From JASGDN01 sp049840815 (GTDB lineage Bacteria; Chloroflexota; Chloroflexia; Thermomicrobiales; UBA6265): 64,000 nucleotides of DNA. The position numbers and the translations under genes were made by a program. The stretch is from NCBI GenBank assembly GCA_049840815.1, contig JASGJI010000020.1, positions 1 to 64,000 on the forward strand, read 5' to 3'. Below the pieces are notes generated by a model, which was not told where the DNA came from, did no database searches, and saw only the letters and a list, made by a program, of their open reading frames with translations. This document shows, piece after piece, positions 8,971 through 16,821 of this stretch (positions are counted from its first letter, which is position 1; every line of letters begins with the position of its first letter).

Positions 8971-9009
8971 AACGAGGGCGGATGATCGCATGGATCATCC
9001 GCCCTCGTT
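8971..9009. terminator. Perfect 17-bp hairpin between the membrane protein and the SRP RNA
   Basis: AACGAGGGCGGATGATC (8971-8987), 5-base loop, perfect complement 8993-9009. It has no U-tract. It lies between convergent transcription units, so it could serve both. Confidence 0.7.
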
Positions 9010-9030
9010 CATGCTTCGGCAGCAAAACAG

Positions 9031-9298
9031 CCGTGCACCCTCTGTCGATACGACCTTCCGGCTTGTCGACACTCGTTAGCTCGGGAAAGGTGACCCCGCG
9101 TCACCCGAAGAGTGCTGCTTAGGGCTGCTACCTTCCGGTCCTGACCCGGTTCACAGTTCCCCGCCGCGCGGGACCCATCCGTCTACACCACGTGGCGCCG
9201 CTAGTCCCACAAAGCCAGTACCTCGAGAGGGAATTCAACCCCGCTAAGGCGGGTTGCGGGTTCAGGGCACCGCCAGCTCCCCATCTAGCACGACTACG
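9031..9298 (-). ncRNA. ffs: Signal recognition particle RNA, large bacterial type (with Alu domain)
   Basis: The minus strand carries GTCAGGACCGGAAGGTAGCA (about 9121-9146), the helix 8 core that binds Ffh; the usual bacterial form is GTCAGGTCCGGAAGGAAGCA. The 5' end has CGTGCTAGATGGGGAG and a GGTGCCCTGAACCCGCAAC block like the Alu domain of Bacillus 6S-like scRNA. The 3' end has CAGAGGGTGCACGG, which can close with the 5' CGTGC. About 268 nt matches the large SRP RNA rather than the roughly 110-nt 4.5S form. Ends are approximate. A GTTTTG follows the 3' end. Confidence 0.93.
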
Positions 9299-9302
9299 GG
9301 TG

Positions 9303-9308
9303 AGTATA
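9303..9308 (-). promoter_or_regulatory. -10 box of the SRP RNA gene
   Basis: TATACT on the minus strand ends five bases before the apparent 5' region of the SRP RNA. A weak TTGTGT lies 19 bases upstream. Confidence 0.6.
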
Positions 9309-9387
9309 CCGCGAATGGGCCGAACGCACACAAGGACCAACCGAGCGAGAGTTCACGGCATGGTGAGGATTTCCCCAAGTAACCGAC

Positions 9388-9843
9388 TCAGGCGCTGAAC
9401 TGGAGCCCCCTCGCCATCCGCATCCGGTGGAAGGTGACGAACTCGATCGCATGCGTGCCCGTCAGGTTCAGACTGCCGAGATGCCCATCCTCTTCGGTAC
9501 CGGTGATGAACTTGTAGCGCACGCCGCGATCCTCGAACACGCGGGTGGCGAGGAAGATATCCTCCGACAGGTGCGCGAAGAGGCTGAATGCCAACTCGTC
9601 CGCCGCCAGCAGGTCCTCCACCGGGAAATCCACCCACAGATTGAAGTTCTGGGAGTTGTGCTCGTTCTCTGGCTCACCGATCAGGTGAACGCCGTCCGCA
9701 TCCTGCAACAGCGATACCGTACCCACCTGAAAATGGTGATTGGCCGTCGTGTTCTTGATCCAGTCCTCGCCGAACTCTTCCAGAAGCACGTCCACCATTC
9801 GATCGAATGTGCGCTCGGTCAGCGTCTTGATCGCAGGCTTCAT
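9388..9843 (-). CDS. Conserved-looking protein of unknown function
   Basis: 151-residue soluble acidic protein beginning MKPAIKTLTERTFDRMVDVL. The start at ATG 9843 is supported by GAGGAGGGAG just upstream; the frame continues upstream but is poor there. The mixed alpha/beta pattern, with NFNLWVDFPVEDLLAADELA in the middle and LNLTGTHAIEFVTFHRMRMA at the end, shows no catalytic signature I know. It has no signal peptide or membrane segment. It is divergent from the small Cys-containing gene at 9983, and the two share a 140-base promoter region with a GTATAC box. Confidence 0.7.
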   Translation of the reverse strand: MKPAIKTLTERTFDRMVDVLLEEFGEDWIKNTTANHHFQVGTVSLLQDADGVHLIGEPENEHNSQNFNLWVDFPVEDLLAADELAFSLFAHLSEDIFLATRVFEDRGVRYKFITGTEEDGHLGSLNLTGTHAIEFVTFHRMRMARGLQFSA

Positions 9844-9925
9844 GGCGGTCGCTCCCTCCTCGCGCTCGACGTGGCTCGTTGCCCGAACGCGGCACTGATT
9901 ATTCCTGCCATCGTTCGTGATCCCG

Positions 9926-9931
9926 TATACT
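9926..9931 (+). promoter_or_regulatory. -10 box in the divergent 9843/9983 promoter region
   Basis: TATACT on the plus strand, about 52 bases before the ATG at 9983. It is embedded in the palindrome GTATAC, so the same site could act leftward for the gene at 9843. Confidence 0.4.
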
Positions 9932-9982
9932 ACCGCCACATCACAGTCGCTGAACAGCCCCTTTTTGATGCGGGAGTCGTGC

Positions 9983-10246
9983 ATGCAGAAGCGTCCTTAC
10001 GGATCCTCCGAGGAACCCCTGATTCCGGTCTGTCCCGACCACGACGTGGAAATGCGACTCCGCGGCAAGATGGGCAAGCCAACGAGGTTCTCCGACCAGT
10101 CAGCCTCGGAATACACGCTGATCTACTTCTGCCCGGTCGAGGGCTGCAACAACACCGATACACGGGAGCGACAGCGCCTGCAGATTCCGGCTCCCGGCGT
10201 CGCACCGGAGCGACCGATCTTCTCCCGCGTGAACGACGGCAACTAG
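9983..10246 (+). CDS. Small Cys-containing protein, possibly zinc-binding
   Basis: 87 residues. CPDH near residue 15 and CPVEGCNN near residue 52 resemble two knuckles of a zinc ribbon, which is inference only. The rest is polar with a short basic segment. ATG 9983 has GGGAG seven bases upstream; another in-frame ATG is five codons earlier (9968). A perfect hairpin ends the gene. Unknown function. Confidence 0.65.
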   Translation: MQKRPYGSSEEPLIPVCPDHDVEMRLRGKMGKPTRFSDQSASEYTLIYFCPVEGCNNTDTRERQRLQIPAPGVAPERPIFSRVNDGN

Positions 10247-10256
10247 TCCTCACCGA

Positions 10257-10293
10257 CAAGGACCCGGCATTCTCGACGAATGCCGGGTCCTTG
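10257..10293 (+). terminator. Perfect 16-bp hairpin after the small Cys protein gene
   Basis: CAAGGACCCGGCATTC, 5-base loop, GAATGCCGGGTCCTTG. It is followed by TGCTTC with no U-tract. Confidence 0.75.
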
Positions 10294-10324
10294 TGCTTCA
10301 AGGGCATGCAGGCGGGAGCATCTC

Positions 10325-10723
10325 GTGGATCAACCGTCTATCTCGCCTCTGGAAGGTGATGAGGATGTCGTTCACATCGGGCGATTCAGCGAAACGCTCC
10401 TTCAAGCGTGGCCAACCCGAACCTCTGATGAGGTGGTGGTCACGCGAGAACGTCGGAAGCACTACCTTGATGAGCATCCCGAAGTCCTGCGGGTGGAAGG
10501 AGAGCTCATACACACCCTCCTATCACCCACATGCGTCTATGCAATCACCGACAGTCCAATGACTGCGATGTTCTGCAGGGAGATGGACGCGACGCACGAC
10601 CTGGTCGCTATCGTGCGCATTGCCGATCTCGAAGGGATGCACAACTCGGTTATCAGCTGTCGCGTTCAGCATCGGCGGCGGCGAGGCAGGCCAGCACACC
10701 GTCTCTTGCTTGTATGGAGATGA
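10325..10723 (+). CDS. Small protein resembling a BECR-fold (barnase/EndoU/colicin/RelE-like) phage-type nuclease
   Basis: 132 residues from GTG 10325, which has GGGAG six bases upstream. The order DEVVVTRERRKHYLDEHPE, then a helix ending LLSPTCVYAI, then HDLVAIVRIADLEGMHNSVI, follows the layout I associate with PBECR-type domains: a V/T strand, an H..HPE motif, a helix, and a paired strand ending in an S/T-containing strand. This is pattern memory, not a search. After ISCRVQ the protein ends in an Arg-rich tail; the +1 frame would read on as SIGGGEAGQHTVSC, so a late frameshift is possible. Base composition is lower in G+C than the neighbours. A decayed ORF follows, suggesting an acquired toxin-like module. 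Confidence 0.45.
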   Translation: MDQPSISPLEGDEDVVHIGRFSETLLQAWPTRTSDEVVVTRERRKHYLDEHPEVLRVEGELIHTLLSPTCVYAITDSPMTAMFCREMDATHDLVAIVRIADLEGMHNSVISCRVQHRRRRGRPAHRLLLVWR

Positions 10724-10741
10724 TCGTGGGAGGTTGAACAG

Positions 10742-10942
10742 GTGATCGTTTGGCGGGACTGCCAACCCCGCATGACCTTACCCCAAGGGGTTGATCCGGT
10801 CGTAGATGGCAGATTATCTCTACCTCAAACGATCACCGCTCGATTCCAGTGTATCCCCCGAGTCAACCGTGAGGCTCACGCCCTCGAACCACTAAATCCC
10901 GACTCCTACCCGATATTCTCGCCCTGGTACTTCCCGGAGTAG
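10742..10942 (+). pseudogene. Possible decayed small ORF with DUF2283-like fragments
   Basis: A 66-codon frame from GTG 10742 contains VDPVVD. The +1 frame at 10806-10895 reads MADYLYLKRSPLDSSV. Joined, VDPV plus ADYLYL recalls the YDPxADxLYI signature of DUF2283 proteins, which often sit beside small toxin-like genes. A 1-base net shift would be needed, so I treat it as a remnant. Its end overlaps the convergent gene ending at 10906. Low G+C. Weak call. Confidence 0.2.
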
Positions 10943-11445
10943 CCGGAAGCCGGAGCCTGCGCCATCCCGAAGAAGACGAGTTGCATGACCCGTGCGTTCC
11001 GCTGCACCCTGAAGCCATCCGGATTGAGCACGGAAAGCAGCGAGGTCGAACGCCCGTTGTACCCCGCATCCCAGACAGCCGTGTGAATCGTCACACCACC
11101 GCGCCCGAGGCTGGAGCGCGGGCGTCCGAGGGCCATCAGCGTCACGGGGATGTCCACGATCTCGTTGAAGACGATCTGGTAAATCCCCGGTGCCAGCGTC
11201 ACCCAGCCGTCAGCATCGAAGGCGATCGGCTCCAGCTCCGGCAGCACCCGGTCGTCCGACGACACGCCGATCTGGCTCGGGCCGCGATACGCCGAGACTT
11301 CCCGCAGCGTGAGATCGACCCCGTTCGGCTGGATCTGCTCAGTCAGGTTCTGCCAGTCGGTGATGAGTGGACGTTCCGCCCCCTCGATCAACGCTCGCAG
11401 CTGCTCGCGGCTCAACGCGCCGCCCAGATTCTCGATGTCCTCCAT
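10906..11445 (-). CDS. dUTPase/dCTP-deaminase-fold nucleotide hydrolase
   Basis: 179 residues. LGRPRSSLGRGGVTIHTAVW followed by DAGYNGRSTSLLSVLNP matches the dUTPase/DCD family core: RSS phosphate-binding motif, then the D-x-GY-x-G uracil-binding hairpin. VMQLVFFGM near the C terminus is the usual strand. Family members dephosphorylate dUTP or deaminate dCTP to supply dUMP and keep uracil out of DNA. I cannot decide between dUTPase and bifunctional DCD-DUT. ATG 11445 is preceded by GGGAGG. It is divergent from the MFS gene. Confidence 0.85.
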   Translation of the reverse strand: MEDIENLGGALSREQLRALIEGAERPLITDWQNLTEQIQPNGVDLTLREVSAYRGPSQIGVSSDDRVLPELEPIAFDADGWVTLAPGIYQIVFNEIVDIPVTLMALGRPRSSLGRGGVTIHTAVWDAGYNGRSTSLLSVLNPDGFRVQRNARVMQLVFFGMAQAPASGYSGKYQGENIG

Positions 11446-11585
11446 CAGGCCCTCCCATACGACGATTCGTCCAAGCGGACCTTGTCCGCGCATCGGAAAC
11501 AGGCTACCGTGCCAACGACGTTCCTGACGAGCCGAATCCAGCGAAGGCTCCCATACCCGCCGTGCGGATCGCCTCCGCCCTCGTG

Positions 11586-12866
11586 ATGGTGCCCGCCGTG
11601 TCCGATCGCCCTGCCTCCCGGTCTCTCGCCTTCCAGACGCTCCGTCATCGGGACTTCCGCCTGCTCTGGACCGCTGATTGCGTCTCCATCCTCGGCACCC
11701 AGATCCAGCGCACCGCGATCGTCTGGCAGGTCTTCGTCCTCACCGGGAGCGCGCTCCAGCTCGGGCTGCTCGGCCTGTTCCAGTTCCTGCCGATCCTCTT
11801 CTTCGGGCTCTTCGGCGGCGCCGTCGCCGACCGCACCGACCGACGGCATATCCTGATCGGCTCCCATATCGCCCTGATGGTGACCTCCGCGCTGCTCGGC
11901 CTGATGACCTTCACCGGACACATTTCGATGCCGGTCATCTACGGCTCAATCGTGATCGCTTCGTCGCTCAACTCCTTCGCAGGCCCCGCGCGCCAAGCGC
12001 TGATCCCGTCGCTGGTGCCTCGCATGGAGCTCGCCGGTGCCGCGACGGTGGCGAACCTCGCGATGCAGACCGCCGCCATTGGGGGACCTCCGCTCGCAGG
12101 CTTCCTGATCGGCTGGCATGGCCTGACGATCTGCTACCTCGTCAACGCGGTCAGCTTCATCGCGGTCATCGTCGCGGCGTGGCGCATCAAGGCCCGCCCC
12201 GCCCCAGTCGCCATGCCGCAACGGAGCGTCGCCGCCATCGCCGATGGTTTCCGCTTCCTGTGGGCTGCCCCGACCCTACTCTCCGTGATGGTCCTCGACT
12301 TCGTGGCGACCTTCTTCGGCTCTTTCACGACCCAGCTGCCGATCGTGGCGGAATCGCTCTTCGGATCAGGCGCCGAAGGGCTGGGGCTGCTCCAGAGCGC
12401 GCCCGCGATCGGGGCGGTCGTCGGCAGCCTGACGCTCAGCGTGCTGCCGATCCCACGACGGGCGGGCCCCGGGGTGATCCTCGCGGTGCTGGGATATGGG
12501 ATCTGCGTGCTCGGCTTCTCGATGAGCACCTCGCTGCCCCTGGCTCTGGCCTTCCTCGCCGGCACGGGCGCGGCCGACGCGGTCAGCATGGCAATGCGCC
12601 AGACGATCCGGAACCTCGTCACGCCGGACGAATTCCGGGGACGAATCGCCGCCGCGCATTCAACATTCGCCATGGGCGGGCCTCAACTCGGCGAACTGCG
12701 TGCCGGCCTGATGGCGACCTTCACCGGCGTCCCGGTCGCGATTGGCAGCGGTGCGGTCGCGACCATCGCCTGCTGCCTGATCATGGCCAAAACGATGCCG
12801 CGCCTCCGCACCTACGACGCGCCTCCGGAAATCGTCATGACGGTCTCTCCAGACACAGCGGATTGA
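11586..12866 (+). CDS. Major facilitator superfamily transporter, EntS-like exporter subfamily
   Basis: About 426 residues with roughly twelve membrane segments. FRLLWTADCVSILGTQIQRT at the N terminus, GAVADRTDRRHI as the MFS loop 2-3 motif, and FAGPARQALIPSLVP in segment 5 are typical of the EntS/MFS_3 multidrug- or siderophore-export group. Substrate unknown. The start is uncertain: ATG 11586 gives a sensible N terminus, GTG at 11583 or 11565 are alternatives, and none has a strong ribosome binding site. It ends at a 17-bp hairpin shared with cphA. Confidence 0.88.
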   Translation: MVPAVSDRPASRSLAFQTLRHRDFRLLWTADCVSILGTQIQRTAIVWQVFVLTGSALQLGLLGLFQFLPILFFGLFGGAVADRTDRRHILIGSHIALMVTSALLGLMTFTGHISMPVIYGSIVIASSLNSFAGPARQALIPSLVPRMELAGAATVANLAMQTAAIGGPPLAGFLIGWHGLTICYLVNAVSFIAVIVAAWRIKARPAPVAMPQRSVAAIADGFRFLWAAPTLLSVMVLDFVATFFGSFTTQLPIVAESLFGSGAEGLGLLQSAPAIGAVVGSLTLSVLPIPRRAGPGVILAVLGYGICVLGFSMSTSLPLALAFLAGTGAADAVSMAMRQTIRNLVTPDEFRGRIAAAHSTFAMGGPQLGELRAGLMATFTGVPVAIGSGAVATIACCLIMAKTMPRLRTYDAPPEIVMTVSPDTAD

Positions 12867-12944
12867 CCGTTGCCTGCGCAATCCTCGCGGGTCGCTGGAG
12901 CCTTCGCAGCCGCGAGGAGCGATCTCCGCCCCGGACGACATTCG

Positions 12945-12982
12945 ACAACACCCCGCGATCCGAACGGATCGCGGGGTGTTGT
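12945..12982. terminator. Perfect 17-bp hairpin between the MFS gene and cphA (convergent)
   Basis: ACAACACCCCGCGATCC, GAAC loop, GGATCGCGGGGTGTTGT. It is symmetric between convergent genes and has no U-tract on the plus side. Confidence 0.75.
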
Positions 12983-13003
12983 GCCTGGACCAACGAAGCG
13001 CGA

Positions 13004-15640
13004 CTACGCCTCGTGGGCACCATTGGTCAGCATTTCCCAGACCTTCACCGGCTTGTCAGCCATCAACACCACAAGGTCGCTCTTGGCCGACTGCTCGACG
13101 GCGGTCTTGCATGCCTCCAGTTCGTCCAGCACGATCTGGATGTTGGCCGGATCCATGCCGCCCTCGATCGCGGCACGCTGGAGCCGCGACGAGATCTCAC
13201 CCGAGGGACGCCCGCGCGTGTTGTCGTCCTCGCGGATGACCAGGCGGTCGAAGGACTTCCCGGCCAGCTCGCCGAACGCCTGGATGTCGTCGTTCGAACG
13301 GTCGCCAGGCATGCTGATGACCGCGACGTTCGTCTCCGCACCCATGCGGGAGACGAAATCGACGATTGCCTCCAGCCCCGCGACGTTGTGGCAATAGTCG
13401 ATCAGCACGCGCTGGCCACTGAGGTCGAGCAGGTTGAAGCGGCCCGGCGTCTGGAAGAAGTTGCTGGTGAACGTCCGCAGACCTTGCCGGATGTAGTCCA
13501 GCTGCACGTCGTGGGCGACAGCCGCCGCCGTCGCCGCCATCGCGTTTGCAATGTTGACGCGGGCGCGCCCCTCGAATGTCGCGGGGATCTGGCTCGCCAG
13601 CAGAATCGAGGTCTCGCGCCGATGCTCCATCAGCGTGATCATCTCGCCGCCACGCGTCTGCTTGAGCACGATGGCGCGTCCTCGCTCGCGAAGGTGCTCG
13701 TGGATGACCGGGTTGTTCTCGTCCATGCTGAAGAAGATGACTTCACCCCGCGCGACGCGGGTCATCTGCACGGTCCACTCGTTGTCCGCGTTGAGGATGG
13801 ACGCCCCCTCCGGCAGGACGCTCGCCGGCACGACGGCCTTCACTCGCGCCAGCTCGGCCAGCGTATCGATCCCTTTCAGCCCAAGGTGGTCACTCGCGAT
13901 GTTCGTGACGACCGCGATGTTGCAGCGGTCGTAGCCAAGCCCGGAGCGGAGAATGCCGCCCCGCGCCGTCTCCAGCACCGCGAAGTCGATGGTCGGATTC
14001 TTCAGCACCATCCGGGCACTGCCCGGACCGCTCATGTCCCCGGCCATGATCTGCGTACCATCGATGTAGATCCCATCGGTGGTCGTGAGTCCGGCGCGAT
14101 AGCCCGCCGTCTTCATGATGTGGGCGATCATGCGGCTGGTGGTCGTCTTGCCATTCGTCCCGGTAACGGCGACGATCGGCACCCGGAACGGTTCGCTGCG
14201 CGGGAAGAGCATGTCCACAACGGCGCGTCCGACGTGGCGGGGATGCCCCTCGGTCGGGTGCGTGTGCATGCGGAAGCCCGGCCCGGCGTTCACCTCGACA
14301 ATGGCGCCACCGCTCTGCCGGGCGCTCTCGGCAATGTCCTCGGTGATGAAGTCGATGCCGGCGATGTCCAGCCCGACCACCATCGCCGCCTGCCGCGCGA
14401 TCTCGATGTTATCCGGATGGATTTCGTCGGTGCGGTCGATGGAGGTACCACCGGTGCTCATGTTGCCGGTCAGCTTCAGTTGCACGAACACCCCGGCCTC
14501 TGGCACGTCGTCGAGGCCGATCCCCTGCCGTTCCAGCACCTCATGGGTCTGCTGGTCGACGTGGATGCGTGTGAGGATCTTCTCGTGACCCACGCCGCGC
14601 CGGGGGTCGGCGTTCGTGACGTCGATCAGCCCCTGCACGGTGGAGGTGCCATCGCCAACGACATGCGCGGGAACCCGCTCGGCGACCGCCACGACCTGTT
14701 GATTCACGACGAGGATGCGATAGTCCTTGCCGGTGATGTACGACTCCACGAGCACATAGCCGCCCCGGCTCTCGCGCTCGGCGATGGGATACATCTCGCG
14801 AATCTCGTCCGCGTCGGCGAGGTTGATGCAGACACCACGTCCGTGATTGCCATCAAGCGGTTTGATGACGACCGGATACCCGATGCGTGACGCCGCACCA
14901 ATGGCCGCATCTGCGGAGCGCACCACGCGCGACTGCGGCACGGGGATGCCGATTTCGTGGAGGAGCCGGTTCGTCAGCTCCTTGTTTCCGGCGACATTCA
15001 CCGCGATATCGGATGTATCCGAGGTAACTGTGGCCCAGATCCGGCGCTGGTACTTGCCGTGTCCCAGCTGCACGAGCGAGCGATCCGGATCGAGCCGGAT
15101 GACAGGAATGCCCCTGCGCACCGCTTCCTGCACGATGGCGCCAGTGGACGGGCCATAAGCCCTGCGCTCGGCGAGCTTGATGATCTTCGACTCCAGTTCG
15201 GAGACGAAGTCGAAGTCCGGTTCGCTGCCATAGATCAGGTGATTGAGCAGACGGAGGGAAAGCTGGCCCGCCGCGAGCCCGACATCCTCCTGGTCGTACT
15301 GGAAGACGACGTTGTAGACGCCCTTCTCGCCGGTCGAGCGCGTCTTGCCGCGTGTCACCTCGGCGCCGGCAAGGTTCTGGATCTCCAGCGCGACGTGCTC
15401 CATGACGTGCCCCATCCACGTCCCCTCCCGGAGGCGCTGCAGGAATCCGCCCGGCTTGCCAATGGAGCAGCCATGATCGTAGAGCGAGGGGATGAGCTCC
15501 GTGAGGTGCTCGTAAAAGCCGGGGATCTTGTTGGAGGGCCGGGTTTCGAGTTCCCCGATGTCGACCACGTAGCGGATCGACGGCATACGCGCCCAGATGT
15601 TGGCCCCTCGATAGACGGTTGTTTCCCGAATCTCCAGCAC
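13004..15640 (-). CDS. cphA: Cyanophycin synthetase
   Basis: The enzyme polymerises aspartate and arginine into the storage polymer cyanophycin using ATP. The 878-residue length fits the family. The N-terminal domain (about 1-160) is followed by an ATP-grasp domain (about 200-460; GYPVVIKPLDGNHGRGV, DIAGIDFITED, EVNAGPGFRMH) that adds Asp, and a Mur-ligase-like domain (about 480-870; VTGTNGKTTTSRMIAHI P-loop, ETARGGILR, NVAGLEAIVDF) that adds Arg. Both active centres look intact. GTG 15640 has GGGAGG seven bases upstream. The cyanophycinase gene lies directly upstream on the same strand, with a hairpin between, so cphA may also have its own promoter (TATTAT near 15700). Confidence 0.96.
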   Translation of the reverse strand: MLEIRETTVYRGANIWARMPSIRYVVDIGELETRPSNKIPGFYEHLTELIPSLYDHGCSIGKPGGFLQRLREGTWMGHVMEHVALEIQNLAGAEVTRGKTRSTGEKGVYNVVFQYDQEDVGLAAGQLSLRLLNHLIYGSEPDFDFVSELESKIIKLAERRAYGPSTGAIVQEAVRRGIPVIRLDPDRSLVQLGHGKYQRRIWATVTSDTSDIAVNVAGNKELTNRLLHEIGIPVPQSRVVRSADAAIGAASRIGYPVVIKPLDGNHGRGVCINLADADEIREMYPIAERESRGGYVLVESYITGKDYRILVVNQQVVAVAERVPAHVVGDGTSTVQGLIDVTNADPRRGVGHEKILTRIHVDQQTHEVLERQGIGLDDVPEAGVFVQLKLTGNMSTGGTSIDRTDEIHPDNIEIARQAAMVVGLDIAGIDFITEDIAESARQSGGAIVEVNAGPGFRMHTHPTEGHPRHVGRAVVDMLFPRSEPFRVPIVAVTGTNGKTTTSRMIAHIMKTAGYRAGLTTTDGIYIDGTQIMAGDMSGPGSARMVLKNPTIDFAVLETARGGILRSGLGYDRCNIAVVTNIASDHLGLKGIDTLAELARVKAVVPASVLPEGASILNADNEWTVQMTRVARGEVIFFSMDENNPVIHEHLRERGRAIVLKQTRGGEMITLMEHRRETSILLASQIPATFEGRARVNIANAMAATAAAVAHDVQLDYIRQGLRTFTSNFFQTPGRFNLLDLSGQRVLIDYCHNVAGLEAIVDFVSRMGAETNVAVISMPGDRSNDDIQAFGELAGKSFDRLVIREDDNTRGRPSGEISSRLQRAAIEGGMDPANIQIVLDELEACKTAVEQSAKSDLVVLMADKPVKVWEMLTNGAHEA

Positions 15641-15747
15641 CTGCGCACCTCCCGCCCCGAAGGGCCGACCATCCATCGTGTCCTGTGGCTGGAAGCATAA
15701 TACCGCCGCGCCCGTTACGCGCCGGATCGGCATTGGTCGAAATACAC

Positions 15748-15781
15748 AACGGCCCCGCCACCCGATTGTGACGAGGCCGTT
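15748..15781 (-). terminator. Hairpin between cphB and cphA
   Basis: Ten-position stem AACGGCCCCG / CGAGGCCGTT with one mismatch. It may attenuate or end the cphB transcript before cphA. Confidence 0.5.
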
Positions 15782-15800
15782 CCCGGTTCCGCGTGCCGAC

Positions 15801-16652
15801 CTAGCCCTGGACCAGGGTGCGCGTCTTCATATCGAAGCGCCGCCCTGGCGTGAGGACATGAAGCTTGGCGTCGCTGATCGTGATCTCGCCGTAAGCCTTC
15901 ACCTGGAAGATATCGCTGAACATCTCCGTGCCATCGACGATGGTCACGCTGTGCCGCCCGACGACCTCGATGATACCGTCCTCACTGATCATTGCGGCCG
16001 TGTCCTCATCGATGCCGACGCCGAGAAGGCGCGGATTCGAGGCGACCAGCGCCAGCAGGCGCCCGATGCGGTCTCGCTGGCGAAAATGCTGGTCGAGGAT
16101 GACCCCGGAGATAAGCCCGAATCCGGCCATCATCTGGGCCATGCGCAACTTCGGCGTGTTGCCGCTCGCCCCGAGCGCCACCATGTGATCGGAGAGGATC
16201 GACGCCCCGGCGCTGGTGCCTGCCACGACGACGCCCTCACGATTGCGCTGGCGCACCAGATCCTCCAGCAACGTGCCGCCGATCATCGCGGAGAGGCGCA
16301 GCTGATTGCCGCCGGTGAGGAAGATACCGCTCGCTTCGCGGACGTATTCCAGAACATCCGGGCTGTTCGCGTCCTCGCGGCTGCCGATGTAGACGACTTC
16401 CGCATCGGCCGCGCCCATGCCCAGGAAGATCGCCTTGTAGCGCTGCCCGGCCGTCTCGATCGACGACGCGGTCGGCACGATGGCGATCTTCGCGGCCTTC
16501 CCGCCGGCAAGCTGGAAGAAGGTCGAGAGGATGACCTTGTCATCCAGCTTGTCCTCCGCGCCACCGATCGGCATCAGGATGCCACGGGTGGTCGGTTCCA
16601 ACGTCTGGGCAATTTCGCGTTCGGGTACAATGCCAGTTCCGTCAAGGGACAT
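15801..16652 (-). CDS. cphB: Cyanophycinase
   Basis: A serine exopeptidase of family S51 that releases beta-Asp-Arg dipeptides from cyanophycin. 283 residues, normal length. VVAGTSAGASILSD holds the nucleophile serine in the family GTSAGA motif. MPIGGAEDKL near residue 27, FLTGGNQLRL near 115 and DEDTAAM near 215 are further family landmarks. No signal peptide is seen, so it should act intracellularly. ATG 16652 has AGGAAA upstream. Being upstream of cphA on the same strand, it indicates a full make-and-mobilise nitrogen store. The dipeptidase step is not encoded in the window in any form I recognise. Confidence 0.94.
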   Translation of the reverse strand: MSLDGTGIVPEREIAQTLEPTTRGILMPIGGAEDKLDDKVILSTFFQLAGGKAAKIAIVPTASSIETAGQRYKAIFLGMGAADAEVVYIGSREDANSPDVLEYVREASGIFLTGGNQLRLSAMIGGTLLEDLVRQRNREGVVVAGTSAGASILSDHMVALGASGNTPKLRMAQMMAGFGLISGVILDQHFRQRDRIGRLLALVASNPRLLGVGIDEDTAAMISEDGIIEVVGRHSVTIVDGTEMFSDIFQVKAYGEITISDAKLHVLTPGRRFDMKTRTLVQG

Positions 16653-16821
16653 GAGCGAGATTTCCTGTTCACTGATGGACGACGCCGCACCATATCGCGC
16701 GTCGAACGAAGTCCGGACCCGGGCAGATCACCATATCAGGTGGCAGGCAGGATGCCGGAGTCGGGAGCCGATCCTCGGACGGTCGAGCAAGACCACACTG
16801 GAAAGAGGAAACCACGTCGTC

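Noticed and set aside
11678..14890. A 1070-codon plus-strand frame spanning the MFS gene and cphA
   Set aside because: It crosses two real genes and a terminator hairpin in a different frame; composition artefact.
16653..16821. SAM or cobalamin riboswitch in front of the methyltransferase/MTHFR fusion
   Set aside because: I looked for the S-box and B12-box motifs and found none; the segment has only unremarkable short stems.
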